Shown here: positions 52,796-62,232 of the stretch, one piece after another
Position numbering within the stretch: the first letter of the stretch is position 1
How the letters are laid out: each line of letters opens with the position of its first letter
Origin: Acerihabitans sp015654925
Lineage (GTDB): Bacteria; Pseudomonadota; Gammaproteobacteria; Enterobacterales; Enterobacteriaceae
Direction: 5' to 3'
Assembly: GCF_047324175.1 (NCBI RefSeq)
Contig: NZ_CP178732.1
Location: 3,038,001 to 3,102,000, forward strand
DNA length: 64,000 nucleotides
Notes under the pieces: model-generated
What the model was told of the DNA's origin: nothing
Seen by the model: the letters and a program-made list of their open reading frames with translations, nothing else
Databases searched by the model: none
Translations under genes and position numbers: made by a program

Positions 52796-52914
52796 AATAA
52801 AACCTCCTCGTTAGTCACAACCACTCTGCCTTTATCTTCATATTACGCGTTGGTCAGCGGAGACATTATCATCGCTGATGCCCATGACAGCGTCTCCTTG
52901 CCCATGCAGTAATA

Positions 52915-52942
52915 AAATAAGATCGGCCGCGCATTTTTCAAG
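52915..52942 (-). promoter_or_regulatory. Possible sigma-32 promoter of the small heat-shock gene
   Basis: On the minus strand CTTGAA (52942-52937), a 15-base spacer and CTTATTT (52921-52915). The -35 is consensus; the -10 is a partial match. The resulting leader of about 110 bases has a GGAGAC/GTCTCC stem that could act in thermosensing. The 52796-53103 gap holds no other gene I recognise. Confidence 0.5.
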
Positions 52943-53103
52943 CCTTTCGCGCGTCGAAATCAAAAAAAATTTCGTCCACACGCGGCCAGCATGCCGATAG
53001 CTGTTTACACCACTGCCCGCGAGAAGTGTGATCCCCCGGGAAACGCGGCGGTTAACGTTTACGCTATAATACCGATGGATAATCAATACCGTGGAGTCGA
53101 GGT

Positions 53104-54036
53104 ATGGTGAATCATTCCCAAATCGAGCTGGTCTGGTTCGAAGACTGCGCGGCGCTGGCGGATACCCTGAGTTTTTCCCGGGCCGCCGAATTGCGGCATG
53201 TCACGCAACCGGCTTTCAGCCGGCGTATCCAGGCGCTGGAAGCCTGGGTCGGCACGGCTTTGTTTGAAAGAAACCGCCGCGGGGTCAGGCTGACGGTTGC
53301 CGGCGAGATGTTTAACGATCGGGCCCTGGAATTCCTGCGCTCGATTCATTCCCTGCGGGCAAAAACGCTGGAAGCGGCGGGTAAAGGGATACCGGCGCTG
53401 ACCTTTTCCGCCACCCATTCGTTATCTTCGCTGTTTTTCCCCGCCTGGCTGCGCAAAACCGGTATTTCACATCTTTATGACCCGTTAAAGCTGGTGTCGG
53501 ATACCCTGGACGCCTGCGAACGGATGTTCGTCCACGGCGATGCGCAGTTTTTACTGTGCCATTATCATCCTGATACCGCCCAACGCCTTGCCGGCGCGCA
53601 ATTTATCAGTATCCAGGTCGGTGAAGACACCCTGATACCGCTGTCCGCGCCCGATGAGACCGGCAAGCGGCCCAAATGGGCCATGGACGATAAACATACG
53701 GCCATTCCGCTGCTTTGCTACAGTGCGGATTCAGGCCTGGGCCGGATAATCAAGCACAGCCGCAATACGCGCCTGCTACGGGAAAAAATGAACGCCGTGT
53801 TCACCTCCGATCTGGCCGCCACCCTTCTGGCCATGACCCGGGCGGGAGATGGCGTGGCCTGGCTGCCCAGAACCCTGGCGGAGCCGGATCTGCGCAACGG
53901 CGCATTAGTTAGCGCCGCCGGCGCAAACCCGCGTTTCGACGTGCCGGTGCAAATCCGGGTTTTCCGTCCCGCCGCACGAATGACCGAGGCGGCGGAACGG
54001 CTATGGGCGCGGCTCGCCGGCGACGCCGCCCCCTAG
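53104..54036 (+). CDS. LysR-type regulator, HypT/YjiE-like
   Basis: 310 residues. The helix-turn-helix reads LSFSRAAELRHVTQPAFSRRIQALEAWVG, preceded by ELVWFEDC, an arrangement like E. coli HypT. The C-terminal substrate domain contains GDGVAWLPRTL. It is convergent with the D-tartrate dehydratase-like gene, seven bases apart, so whether it controls that operon cannot be told from position. Confidence 0.85.
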   Translation: MVNHSQIELVWFEDCAALADTLSFSRAAELRHVTQPAFSRRIQALEAWVGTALFERNRRGVRLTVAGEMFNDRALEFLRSIHSLRAKTLEAAGKGIPALTFSATHSLSSLFFPAWLRKTGISHLYDPLKLVSDTLDACERMFVHGDAQFLLCHYHPDTAQRLAGAQFISIQVGEDTLIPLSAPDETGKRPKWAMDDKHTAIPLLCYSADSGLGRIIKHSRNTRLLREKMNAVFTSDLAATLLAMTRAGDGVAWLPRTLAEPDLRNGALVSAAGANPRFDVPVQIRVFRPAARMTEAAERLWARLAGDAAP

Positions 54037-54042
54037 CCGTAA

Positions 54043-55206
54043 TTACTCGGCCAGCTCGCGCATTACGCTTATCAGATCGGCCTTGCCTTCAAATCCGATA
54101 CCCGGCAGTTCGGGCATGGTGATATAGCCATTCTCAACGGTCACCGAATCCGGGAACCCGCCATAGGGCTGGAACAGATCCGGGTAGCTTTCATTGCCGC
54201 CGAGCCCAAGCCCCGCCGCGATATTCAGCGACATCTGGTGTCCGCCGTGGGGAACGCAGCGCGATGGGGACCAGCCGAACTGCTTAAGCACCTCCAGGGT
54301 GCGCAAATATTCAACCAGGCCGTAAGACAGCGCGCAGTCGAATTGGAGATAGTCGCGGTCCGGGCGCATGGCGCCGTAGCGCAGCAGATTGCGGGCATCC
54401 TGATGGGAAAACAGGTTCTCCCCGGTGGCCATGGGGCCCGGATAAAAGCCCGCCAAGGCGGCTTGCAGGGAATAATCCAGCGGATCGCCGGCCTCCTCGA
54501 ACCAGAACAGCGGATAATCGCGCAGCATTTTGGCGTAGGCGATGCCGGTTTCGAGATCGAAGCGGCCGTTCGCATCCACCGCCAACCGGGCGTCGCTGCC
54601 GATTTCATCCAGTACGGCGTCGATACGGCGGCGATCTTCAGCGATATCCGCCCCGCCGATTTTCATTTTAACCACGTTATAACCACGGTTCAGGTAGCCG
54701 CGCATCTCCTGGCGCAGCGCGGCGAGATCCTTGCCGGGATAATAATAACCGCCGGCGGCGTAAACAAACACGCGCGGATTGGCTTGCACGCCGTTCATTT
54801 GCGCCAGCATCCGGAACAGGGGCGCTCCGGCGATTTTAGCGACGGCATCCCAAATGGCCATATCGAGCGTCCCTACGGCGACGGAGCGCTCGCCGTGGCC
54901 GCCCGGTTTTTCATTGGCCATCATTGCCGCCCAAAGACGATGGGGATCAAGGTTGTCGCCGGCGTCGTTCAGCACGCTGTGCGGGTCCGCCAGCAAAATA
55001 CGATCGCGGAAACGTTCACGGATAAGTCCGCCCTGGCCGTAACGGCCGTTGGAGTTAAAGCCGTAACCCACCACGCGGCGGCCGTCTTTAATTACGTCGG
55101 TCACCACGGCGACCAGACTGGTCGTCATCTTGCTGAAATCGATATAAGCATTACGGATAGGGGAAGCGATCGGTTTAGTTATTTCAACGACGTCGGTAAT
55201 ACGCAT
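54043..55206 (-). CDS. tarD: D(-)-tartrate dehydratase-like enolase-superfamily enzyme
   Basis: 387 residues. Whole stretches match the Bradyrhizobium enzyme as I remember it: PIASPIRNAYIDFSKMTTSL, GYGFNSNGRYGQGGLIRERF, the KMK motif in YNVVKMKIGG, metal ligands in LAVDANGRFDLETG and WFEEAGDPLDY, and PHGGHQMSLNIAAGLGLGG with the acid His. It eliminates water from D-tartrate to give oxaloacetate. It is the last gene of the kinase-ABC-SDR operon, after a 193-base gap. Confidence 0.88.
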   Translation of the reverse strand: MRITDVVEITKPIASPIRNAYIDFSKMTTSLVAVVTDVIKDGRRVVGYGFNSNGRYGQGGLIRERFRDRILLADPHSVLNDAGDNLDPHRLWAAMMANEKPGGHGERSVAVGTLDMAIWDAVAKIAGAPLFRMLAQMNGVQANPRVFVYAAGGYYYPGKDLAALRQEMRGYLNRGYNVVKMKIGGADIAEDRRRIDAVLDEIGSDARLAVDANGRFDLETGIAYAKMLRDYPLFWFEEAGDPLDYSLQAALAGFYPGPMATGENLFSHQDARNLLRYGAMRPDRDYLQFDCALSYGLVEYLRTLEVLKQFGWSPSRCVPHGGHQMSLNIAAGLGLGGNESYPDLFQPYGGFPDSVTVENGYITMPELPGIGFEGKADLISVMRELAE

Positions 55207-55399
55207 GATTTAGCCCTTGAACGATAATGAATCGAATAATCCTATCGATACTAGGCCTGGCGCGGCATTCAAGGCTAATGCCGGTTCGGGCGGCAGTTAT
55301 GTCCGTTATGCATACCACGGCTTTTTGCCCCCCCACCACCCGAACCGATACCACAGTCAAGGATATCGCGGCATCGCCGGCAAAGATAACTACCCGGGA

Positions 55400-56167
55400 C
55401 TACCAGAGCGTATATCCGCCATCCACCGTGAATACCGAACCGGTAATAAAGGATGACGCTTCGCTGGCCAGCAATAATGCCATGGGCGCGATTTCCTCCG
55501 GCGTCGCATAGCGCTGCATCGGCACTTCGTCCCGCCAGTAATGCCGATAGGTTTCATACTCATCGGAGGCGATTTCCGTTTTCACGTACCCGGGGGCGAT
55601 GGCATTGACGCGTACCCCCGACGATGCCCATTCCGCGGCCAGGGATCGGGTGAGATGATGGACGGCGGCCTTGGAAATGCCGTAAGGCGAATGCCATTGC
55701 GGACGGTTGATAATGCTGCCGGATATCGACCCGATGTTAATAATGGACCCGCTCCCGCGTTTCACCATCTGATTGCCGAAAATCTGGCTGGCCTTCCAGA
55801 CCGCATCAAGATTAATGGCGAACAGCTTTTGCCATTCCTCGTCCTTAAGCGTCAGCGCATCGGCATGAAAACCGATACCCGCATTATTCACCAGTACGTC
55901 CACCGGGCCGAGTTCGCGGGTCACCCGCTCCAGCAATGCTTCCACATCGCTGCGGCTGGCGACGTCGGTGCGCACCGCGATAACCGGCACCCCGAGCCGG
56001 CTCAGTTCTTGTAACGTGGCTTCGCTCTTGGCGTCGTCGCGGGCGGCGATGGCGATGGCCGATCCCGCCTCCGCCAGGCCCGTGGCGATGGCGCGCCCGA
56101 TACCGCGGTTGCCGCCGGTGATAACCGAAACCTTTCCGCGCATTGAAAATTTGTCCAGGATCGACAT
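55400..56167 (-). CDS. SDR-family sugar/polyol-type dehydrogenase
   Basis: 255 residues with the full SDR set: cofactor motif TGGNRGIGRAIA (17-28), NNAGIGF, catalytic Ser in IGSISGSI and YGISK (Tyr and Lys intact), and the C-terminal TGSVFTVDGGYTLW. It resembles gluconate/sorbitol-type dehydrogenases. Lies between the ABC ATPase and the tartrate dehydratase-like gene in one operon. Confidence 0.87.
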   Translation of the reverse strand: MSILDKFSMRGKVSVITGGNRGIGRAIATGLAEAGSAIAIAARDDAKSEATLQELSRLGVPVIAVRTDVASRSDVEALLERVTRELGPVDVLVNNAGIGFHADALTLKDEEWQKLFAINLDAVWKASQIFGNQMVKRGSGSIINIGSISGSIINRPQWHSPYGISKAAVHHLTRSLAAEWASSGVRVNAIAPGYVKTEIASDEYETYRHYWRDEVPMQRYATPEEIAPMALLLASEASSFITGSVFTVDGGYTLW

Positions 56168-56201
56168 AATACCTTGCCTCCAAAATGAGCTTATCTATGA
56201 T

Positions 56202-56246
56202 GTCCGCAGGGTCCGCAGGGTCCGCAGGCGCCGGGCTTGCGGACCC
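56202..56246. repeat. Three 9-bp tandem repeats running into a hairpin
   Basis: GTCCGCAGG occurs three times in a row (56202-56228). The last copy forms a 9-base stem (GGGTCCGCA, 56218-56226) with 56238-56246. It lies in the gap between the ATPase stop and the SDR start; on the - strand no T tract follows, so it might limit transcript decay rather than stop transcription. Confidence 0.7.
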
Positions 56247-56247
56247 T

Positions 56248-57090
56248 TTATCTACCGATACCTGCCGACTGGTTAATCAGCGCCGACGCGACGGCCGACG
56301 GTTCCAGGGCGCCGGTCATCACGGCGACCACGTCACTGCGCGACGTGGTCTTGGGACTGACGACCGCCGCCCGCCGGCCCAGCCGGTGGATATGGATACG
56401 GTCGGCGATTTGAAACACGTTGGGCATGCTGTGGCTGATTAGCACCACCGACAATCCCTGATCGCGCACCCGGATAATCAGATCCAGTACCTGGTTGGTT
56501 TCGCGTACGCCCAGCGCGGCGGTGGGTTCATCGAGGATCACCACGCGCCGCCCCCACGCCGCCGCCCGCGCCACGGCCACGGCCTGGCGCTGGCCGCCGG
56601 ACAGGGTTTCGACTTTTTGATTAATCGACTGCACGCGGATGCCGAGATTGCGCATATGATCCGCCGCCTGCCGCTGCATGCGCGCCTTATCCAACTGGCG
56701 GAACAGCGTGCCGAAAATACCCGGCTTGCGCAGTTCGCGGCCAAGAAACAGATTTTGGGTAATATTCAGCTGCGTGGCTACCGCCAGTTCCTGGTAAACC
56801 GTCTCGATGCCCGACAGCCGGGCGCTGAGGGGATTTTTAAAATGAACTTCGTTGCCGTCCAGATGGATATGGCCCCGATCGGGGATCTCCGCGCCGGTCA
56901 ACGCCTTGATCAGGCTCGATTTACCCGCGCCATTGTCGCCGACGACGGCCAGGATTTCCCCCCGGGCCAATTCAAAATCGGCGCCGTCAAGGGCGACGAC
57001 ATGGCCATAACGCTTAACCAGTCCGGCGGCCGTCATCACGATGGCGGGGCCGGAAGCGGCAGAGGGTAAAGTATCAGCGGCATCCGTCAT
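56248..57090 (-). CDS. Sugar ABC transporter ATP-binding protein, single-domain (FrcA type)
   Basis: 280 residues with one nucleotide-binding domain: Walker A GDNGAGKSS, signature LSGGQRQAVAVARA, Walker B VVILDEPTAALG and switch ISHSM. Sugar CUT2 ATPases usually have two such domains; the fructose-type FrcA has one, as here. Overlaps the permease gene by four bases. Confidence 0.9.
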   Translation of the reverse strand: MTDAADTLPSAASGPAIVMTAAGLVKRYGHVVALDGADFELARGEILAVVGDNGAGKSSLIKALTGAEIPDRGHIHLDGNEVHFKNPLSARLSGIETVYQELAVATQLNITQNLFLGRELRKPGIFGTLFRQLDKARMQRQAADHMRNLGIRVQSINQKVETLSGGQRQAVAVARAAAWGRRVVILDEPTAALGVRETNQVLDLIIRVRDQGLSVVLISHSMPNVFQIADRIHIHRLGRRAAVVSPKTTSRSDVVAVMTGALEPSAVASALINQSAGIGR

Positions 57091-58133
57091 GTGCGTTGTC
57101 CCCTGCGCAAGTATTGATCCACGCCAACCGCCAGGATAACCAGAATACCGGTGGCAATCTGTTGATAGAGCGAATCGATGCCGGCCTGGGTCAGGCCGTT
57201 TTTGAGTACGGTGACGATCAGCGCCCCGACAAAGGTGCCCAATACGCTGCCCCGGCCGCCGAACAGACTGGTTCCGCCGATGACCACGGCGGTAATGCTG
57301 TCGAGGTTGGCCAGCGGGTAGCCGCTGGGATCGGCAATGGGCGTGCGCCCCAGCGCCTGCCAGCCCGCGAAAGCATAAAAAACTCCCGCCAGCGCATATA
57401 CGCTAAACAGCATTTTGCCCACGCTGATCCCGTTCAAGCGGGCCGCCGCCGGCGAGTTGCCCACGGCGTAGACATGCACGCCCCAGGCGGTTTTGGTCAG
57501 GATATAGGCCAAAACCAGCGTCAGGGCCACCCACAGCATGCTGCCGTAGGTAATGGTGACCGCTCCCCAGGACGGTCCCGTGCCGAGAACTTCAATCAAA
57601 TCGGACATGATCGGATAGCTGCGCGAATGCGTATAAAGCCGCGCGCTCGCGGTGAGAATGGTGAACATGCCCAGGGTCGCGATAAACGGCGGCAGCCGGA
57701 AACAGGTGATGATCAGCCCGTTGGCGGCGGCGCCCAGGACGCACACCAGCATACCGAGCAGCAGCGCCGCCAGGGGATCGATCGTGGTGGCGAGACTGCC
57801 GGTGACAATGGTCCCGAGCACCATGATGGCCGCATTGGCCAGATCGATACCCGATACCAGGACCACCAGGGTCTGGCCGAGCGCCAGGGTGCCCACCACC
57901 ACGGATTGCTGGACGATCAGGGAAAAATTGCCCAGATTAAAAAATGTCGACGTGGTGGTTGAAAACACGACGACGATAATGATCAGGGCCAGCAGCGGTC
58001 CGGCGATGGGATAGGACAACACCCCCGCAATGCCCTGGCGCAGCCGGCTCCTGCCGTCCGGGACGCCATAGTCTTCGGCAATCCTGCCCGGCGGCGGCGG
58101 AAGATCCAGGTTATTTCGATCGGGCATCTTCAT
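57087..58133 (-). CDS. Sugar ABC transporter permease (CUT2, FrcC type)
   Basis: The start at 58133 has ggggagag 5 bases upstream; the frame extends to 58166. 348 residues with eight or so membrane segments and the RbsC-family elements VLVSGIDLANAAIMVLG and GNSPAAARLNGISV, then GTSLFGGRGSVLGTFVGAL. It begins two bases after the binding-protein stop. Confidence 0.9.
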   Translation of the reverse strand: MKMPDRNNLDLPPPPGRIAEDYGVPDGRSRLRQGIAGVLSYPIAGPLLALIIIVVVFSTTTSTFFNLGNFSLIVQQSVVVGTLALGQTLVVLVSGIDLANAAIMVLGTIVTGSLATTIDPLAALLLGMLVCVLGAAANGLIITCFRLPPFIATLGMFTILTASARLYTHSRSYPIMSDLIEVLGTGPSWGAVTITYGSMLWVALTLVLAYILTKTAWGVHVYAVGNSPAAARLNGISVGKMLFSVYALAGVFYAFAGWQALGRTPIADPSGYPLANLDSITAVVIGGTSLFGGRGSVLGTFVGALIVTVLKNGLTQAGIDSLYQQIATGILVILAVGVDQYLRRGQRT

Positions 58134-58135
58134 CG

Positions 58136-59125
58136 CTACTCTCCCCAGCAGTTCTTCAGGCCCCACGCCGTATCCCGGGAAGCGATGCCGGCCACGGGAT
58201 GGTCGGTGATAAGGACGGTCCCCGAGTTATTCACCCCCTGCGGTTTGGCGCCGCCGTTGACCGCGGTGATAATCGCATCGACCGCCAGCTTGCCCATATT
58301 GGCGGGAAATTGCATAACGGTGGCGCCGATCGCGCCGTCGGCGACGCTTTTTACTCCCGAGCAGCTACCGTCGATGGACGTTAGCACCACCTCTTTTTTC
58401 ATCTTCCTGATAGGCAAGAACGCGCCCTGCGCCGTCGGCTCGTTAATGGTGTAAACCACATTGATATCCGGGTGCGCCGCCAGCAGGTTTTCCATGGCCG
58501 ATTGCCCGGTTTCGACATTGGCCTGGGTCAGCGCGGTGCCGGCAATCGCCGGGGCGCCCTCGGCCAGGCCAAAACCTTTGAGGAAGCCGTCATGGCGCGC
58601 CTTGGAGGTTTTATCGGACAAATCGTAATCCAGCAGCGCCACCCGGGCGTCGGCCGCGCCGAGCCGAGCCTTGGCCCATTTGCCGATCAGTTCGCCGGCT
58701 GCGAGGTTATCGGTTTCATAGGACGCATCGGCGGCCGTTTCCGGCGAAAGCGACGTATTGGTGGTAATCACGATAATGCCCGCGTCACGGGCTTTTTTGA
58801 CCACATTGCGCAAGGCGAAAGGGCTGGCCGGGTCAAGTACGATGCCTTTGACGCCGCGATTAATCATATTTTCTATCGCCGCTATCTGGGTATCGGAATC
58901 CCCCGCCGCATTCGACGCCGCGGTCATCGTGGCCAGGCCTTTTTTTCTGGCTTCGTCCACGGCGGACTGCTGCAGCCTGGCAAAGAAGGGGTTGGATAAC
59001 TGCTGTTCGACCACACCGATAAGGAATTTAGCGTCCTGGGCCTCGGCTGGCGCCGTCATCGCCGCCAGCGCCATCATGATCGGCAGCGCTGCGGAGCATA
59101 ATCTCCAGTTAATGTTTTTCGACAT
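58136..59125 (-). CDS. Sugar ABC transporter periplasmic binding protein (CUT2)
   Basis: 329 residues with a signal peptide cleaved near PAEAQ-D (residue 30). The mature part has the ribose-binding-protein fold: FLIGVVEQQLSNPFFARLQQ, IENMINRGVKGIVLDPAS, and VVYTINEPTAQGAF. The sugar ligand cannot be read from sequence; with a kinase and a tartrate dehydratase-like enzyme in the operon, an aldose or sugar acid is plausible. Confidence 0.9.
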   Translation of the reverse strand: MSKNINWRLCSAALPIMMALAAMTAPAEAQDAKFLIGVVEQQLSNPFFARLQQSAVDEARKKGLATMTAASNAAGDSDTQIAAIENMINRGVKGIVLDPASPFALRNVVKKARDAGIIVITTNTSLSPETAADASYETDNLAAGELIGKWAKARLGAADARVALLDYDLSDKTSKARHDGFLKGFGLAEGAPAIAGTALTQANVETGQSAMENLLAAHPDINVVYTINEPTAQGAFLPIRKMKKEVVLTSIDGSCSGVKSVADGAIGATVMQFPANMGKLAVDAIITAVNGGAKPQGVNNSGTVLITDHPVAGIASRDTAWGLKNCWGE

Positions 59126-59186
59126 AATCTTCTCCGACTGGTTACGATTGATTTTTGCCGATGCCGGTTAGCGCAACGGCTGCTGT

Positions 59187-60785
59187 TTAGCCGCGCCGGG
59201 CCTGTCCGGCGGGGTCAACCCCATCCGGCGCCGGGCCCGCGGCGGCCAACCGGTGCATGGTTCGATGGATTTGATCATCGCCCGTCAACTGACGGTATTC
59301 CCGGTACAGGGTTTCGTACGCCTGCGTCCTGGCTTGTTCCGGGTGGTGAATATGATATTGGCGCGCCCCGAAGCGCGCGGCCCCCTCGGCAAAATCGGCA
59401 ACGATGCCGGCCGCGGCCGCGCCGTGGATAGCCGCGCCAACCGCGGTGGGATTGCGGATCAGTGGAATCTCGATCGGCCGGCCCAGCACGTCCGCCATCA
59501 TTTGCATCAGCAGCGGATTACGCTGCGATAAACCGCTGGTCAGCAAAATGCGATCCACCGGCAGTCCGCCCCCCTGGAAAAGATCGAGGATTGAGCGGGT
59601 GCCGAAACACAGGGATTCGAGCAGCGCCCGGTAAATATCCGTCGACGTGGTGGTTAAATTGAGCCCCACCAGCAGGCCGCTCAGATGAGAGTCGGCGTAG
59701 GGCACGCGATTGCCGCTCCACCAGTCGAGCGCCACCAGGCGGTTGCGCGCCGGCGCGGCGGCGTCGTGGTTATAGCGTTGAAAGCTTTCCGCCAGATCCA
59801 CGCCCCGGGGAAAGGCGCGGACAAACCAGGCCAGGATATCGCCGAACCCGGCCTGGCCGGCCTCATAACACCATAGGCCGGGCAGCGCGCCGTTTTCAGC
59901 CATGCCTTCGATACCGGCAGGCAAGGGTCCGCCGCTATCGTTTAGCAGCAGATACGCGGCCGAGGTGCCCAGGGCGCCCACCAGCGTGTGCGGCCCGATG
60001 GCCCCCACCGCGGGCAATACCACATGGGAATCAATGACGGCCACGGCCACGATGGGATGGCCGCCGATGCCGGTGCGGCGGCGCCATTCGGCGGATAATG
60101 CGCCCGCGGCGCTGCCGACCGGGACCGGCGCGCCCAGACGCCGCGCCAGCCCCGGATTCGCCTCGACGGGGTAGCCCAGGGTCGGCGTGTACTGGGCTTT
60201 ATAGGCGGCGAAATCGAGGCTGCGCATTTCCCGCTGCGTCAATTGCCACACCAGCCAGTCGCCGGCCTCGATAAACCGATCCGCCCGCGCCCAGATATGC
60301 GGCGCTTCGCGCTCGACCTGGGCCGCTTTGGCGAGCAGCCATTCGCCCGACACTTTGCCGCCGAAGTTAGCCAGGAACGCGCCCCCCTGCCGATTGATCT
60401 CATCGGCGTAGGGCTGGGCGGCGCTGTGCTTCCAGAGTTTGACATACGCATGGGGCTCGTCGGGGTACAGCTGCGAAAGCGGGCGGCCGTCCGCGGTGGC
60501 GGGCAGCGGGGAACTGGCCGTGAAACCGATGCCGATGGCGGCGATGTTGCGGTTTCGCCCCAGGCTGCCTAGGATATCGTCGGCGGCGTCGAGATAATCC
60601 GCCGCATTCTGCAAGGCCCAGGCATCGGGCAGCCGGCGTCCCCCCGGCAGGCTGTGGGTCATGATGCCATGCCGATAGGGATGAACCCGGCTGGCTATCT
60701 GTTCCCCCGTCGCGGCGTCAATCAGCACGCCGCGCGCCGATTCCGAGCCATAATCAAGGCCGATAAGAAACAGGCTGGTCATCAT
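59187..60785 (-). CDS. FGGY-family carbohydrate kinase (ribulokinase-like)
   Basis: About 532 residues from the ATG at 60785 (60782 is possible). The phosphate-1 motif reads LIGLDYGSESARGVLIDA, with the later GIGFTASS, and VGALGTSAAYLLLN and LLTSGLSQRNPLLMQMMADV in the C-terminal ATPase half. It is nearest in pattern to AraB-type ribulokinases. First gene of the operon and divergent from the ROK repressor. Confidence 0.87.
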   Translation of the reverse strand: MMTSLFLIGLDYGSESARGVLIDAATGEQIASRVHPYRHGIMTHSLPGGRRLPDAWALQNAADYLDAADDILGSLGRNRNIAAIGIGFTASSPLPATADGRPLSQLYPDEPHAYVKLWKHSAAQPYADEINRQGGAFLANFGGKVSGEWLLAKAAQVEREAPHIWARADRFIEAGDWLVWQLTQREMRSLDFAAYKAQYTPTLGYPVEANPGLARRLGAPVPVGSAAGALSAEWRRRTGIGGHPIVAVAVIDSHVVLPAVGAIGPHTLVGALGTSAAYLLLNDSGGPLPAGIEGMAENGALPGLWCYEAGQAGFGDILAWFVRAFPRGVDLAESFQRYNHDAAAPARNRLVALDWWSGNRVPYADSHLSGLLVGLNLTTTSTDIYRALLESLCFGTRSILDLFQGGGLPVDRILLTSGLSQRNPLLMQMMADVLGRPIEIPLIRNPTAVGAAIHGAAAAGIVADFAEGAARFGARQYHIHHPEQARTQAYETLYREYRQLTGDDQIHRTMHRLAAAGPAPDGVDPAGQARRG

Positions 60786-60888
60786 CTGGAGGCGCCCCCG
60801 GGGCCGGGCTTCGGCCAAGGAGCGTACGCAACTGTGTTATTCATCAGACGGGTCCGCGTTGGTTCAGATAGCCATAGATAAGTTCAGA

Positions 60889-60920
60889 TGTTGATTTAAG
60901 TCAACAAACATATGTATACT
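60889..60920 (+). promoter_or_regulatory. Operator-like dyad and promoter in the kinase-ROK gap
   Basis: TGTTGA-TTTAAG-TCAACA (60889-60906) is nearly a perfect 18-base palindrome. It overlaps a TTGATT -35 candidate, 18 bases from TATACT (60915-60920), facing the ROK gene. Placement fits autorepression. Confidence 0.55.
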
Positions 60921-60994
60921 TTTATTCATAAGTGCGATCATTATCAAATTATCGATCCGTTGATCGGCACCCGGTTGAAATCAGGAGAAGGCAA

Positions 60995-62218
60995 TTGGAA
61001 AAACGGCGGTCTACGAACGTTGATGGCGGCACGCTGCTTAATTCAGGCGAAATTTATAGCCTGATCGCCAACAAAGCGGCGACCTCGCGGGCGGCAATCC
61101 TGGACGCCTGCGGTTTATCTCGGGTGACGGTGACCCAGCGCCTGAATGAATTATTATCCGCGGGGCTGATCAGGGAAACCGCGGACACCATGCCAAGCGG
61201 CGGCCGCCCTACCCGCGTGCTGGGCCTCAATCACACGGCCGGTTATATTCTGGCGGCGAGCATCGGCGAGTCCCGTATCCATCTGGCGGCGCTGGATCTG
61301 CAGCCGGCCATCGTGGCCCAGGAGACGGTTGCGTTCAGCGAGAAGCAGAACCCCCAGGCAACATTAACGCTGATCGCGGATCGCTTCGCGGCCCTCGCCC
61401 GGGGCCTGGGGGATGAAACGCGCGTGCTGGCCGGGATCGGCCTGAGCCTGCCGACGCCGGTGGACAGCGAACGCGGCTGCGTGGTCGGCCCTTCAATTTT
61501 GCCCGGCTGGGATGAATTCGATATTGCGGCTTTTTTGCAAACCCGGTTTACCGCGCCGGTGTATGTGGAAAACGATGTCAATTTAATGACCATCTATGAA
61601 CACCGCCATAACTTTCCCCAGGTGAACGAGATGTTTTTCATTAAAGTCGGCACCGGGATCGGCAGCGGCATTATTACCGGCGGCAGGATTTTCCGCGGCG
61701 CCCGGGGGGCTGCGGGCGATATCGGCCATATCCAGTTTGCCGGCGATTGTGCCCCGCTGTGCCGGTGCGGTAAATTCGGCTGCGTCGAGGCGCGCGCCGC
61801 CGGCTGGGCCATCGGCCGGGATTTGACGCAGATGGGCCATCAGGCCGGCAATGCCCGGGATGTGGTGGCGCTGGTGGAAAATAACGTGCCGGAAGCCATT
61901 ATGTATATCAGAAAAGCGGGCCAGACCATCGGCGAGGTCACTTCCAATGTCGTCAGCATCCTCAACCCCAGCCTGATCGTGGTCGGCGGAACGCTGGCGC
62001 GGTGCGGCGAGTTTTTGTTGTCCGGCGTTCGCGAATTGGTGTACCAGCGCTGCCTGCCGCTGGCGACCCGCGATCTGCAAATCGTGCTGCGCGTCGCCCG
62101 GACGGACAGCGCATTGTACGGCGCGGCGTATTTGGTGCTGGATGAACAGTTGAGCAGCCGGCACGCGGATAACTTTTTAACGCGCTATGTCGATAACCTG
62201 GCCCGCAGTTGCCGTTAA
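60995..62218 (+). CDS. ROK-family repressor (NagC/XylR-like)
   Basis: A TTG start at 60995 is chosen because aggagaa lies 6 bases upstream; the frame extends to 60932. 407 residues: a MarR-like helix-turn-helix (TSRAAILDACGLSRVTVTQRL) and a ROK kinase-like sensor domain with IKVGTGIGSGIITGG and the zinc cluster CAPLCRCGKFGCVE. Likely represses the divergent kinase-ABC-SDR-dehydratase operon until its sugar is present. Confidence 0.88.
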   Translation: MEKRRSTNVDGGTLLNSGEIYSLIANKAATSRAAILDACGLSRVTVTQRLNELLSAGLIRETADTMPSGGRPTRVLGLNHTAGYILAASIGESRIHLAALDLQPAIVAQETVAFSEKQNPQATLTLIADRFAALARGLGDETRVLAGIGLSLPTPVDSERGCVVGPSILPGWDEFDIAAFLQTRFTAPVYVENDVNLMTIYEHRHNFPQVNEMFFIKVGTGIGSGIITGGRIFRGARGAAGDIGHIQFAGDCAPLCRCGKFGCVEARAAGWAIGRDLTQMGHQAGNARDVVALVENNVPEAIMYIRKAGQTIGEVTSNVVSILNPSLIVVGGTLARCGEFLLSGVRELVYQRCLPLATRDLQIVLRVARTDSALYGAAYLVLDEQLSSRHADNFLTRYVDNLARSCR

Positions 62219-62232
62219 CCCGGCCGCCGCCA

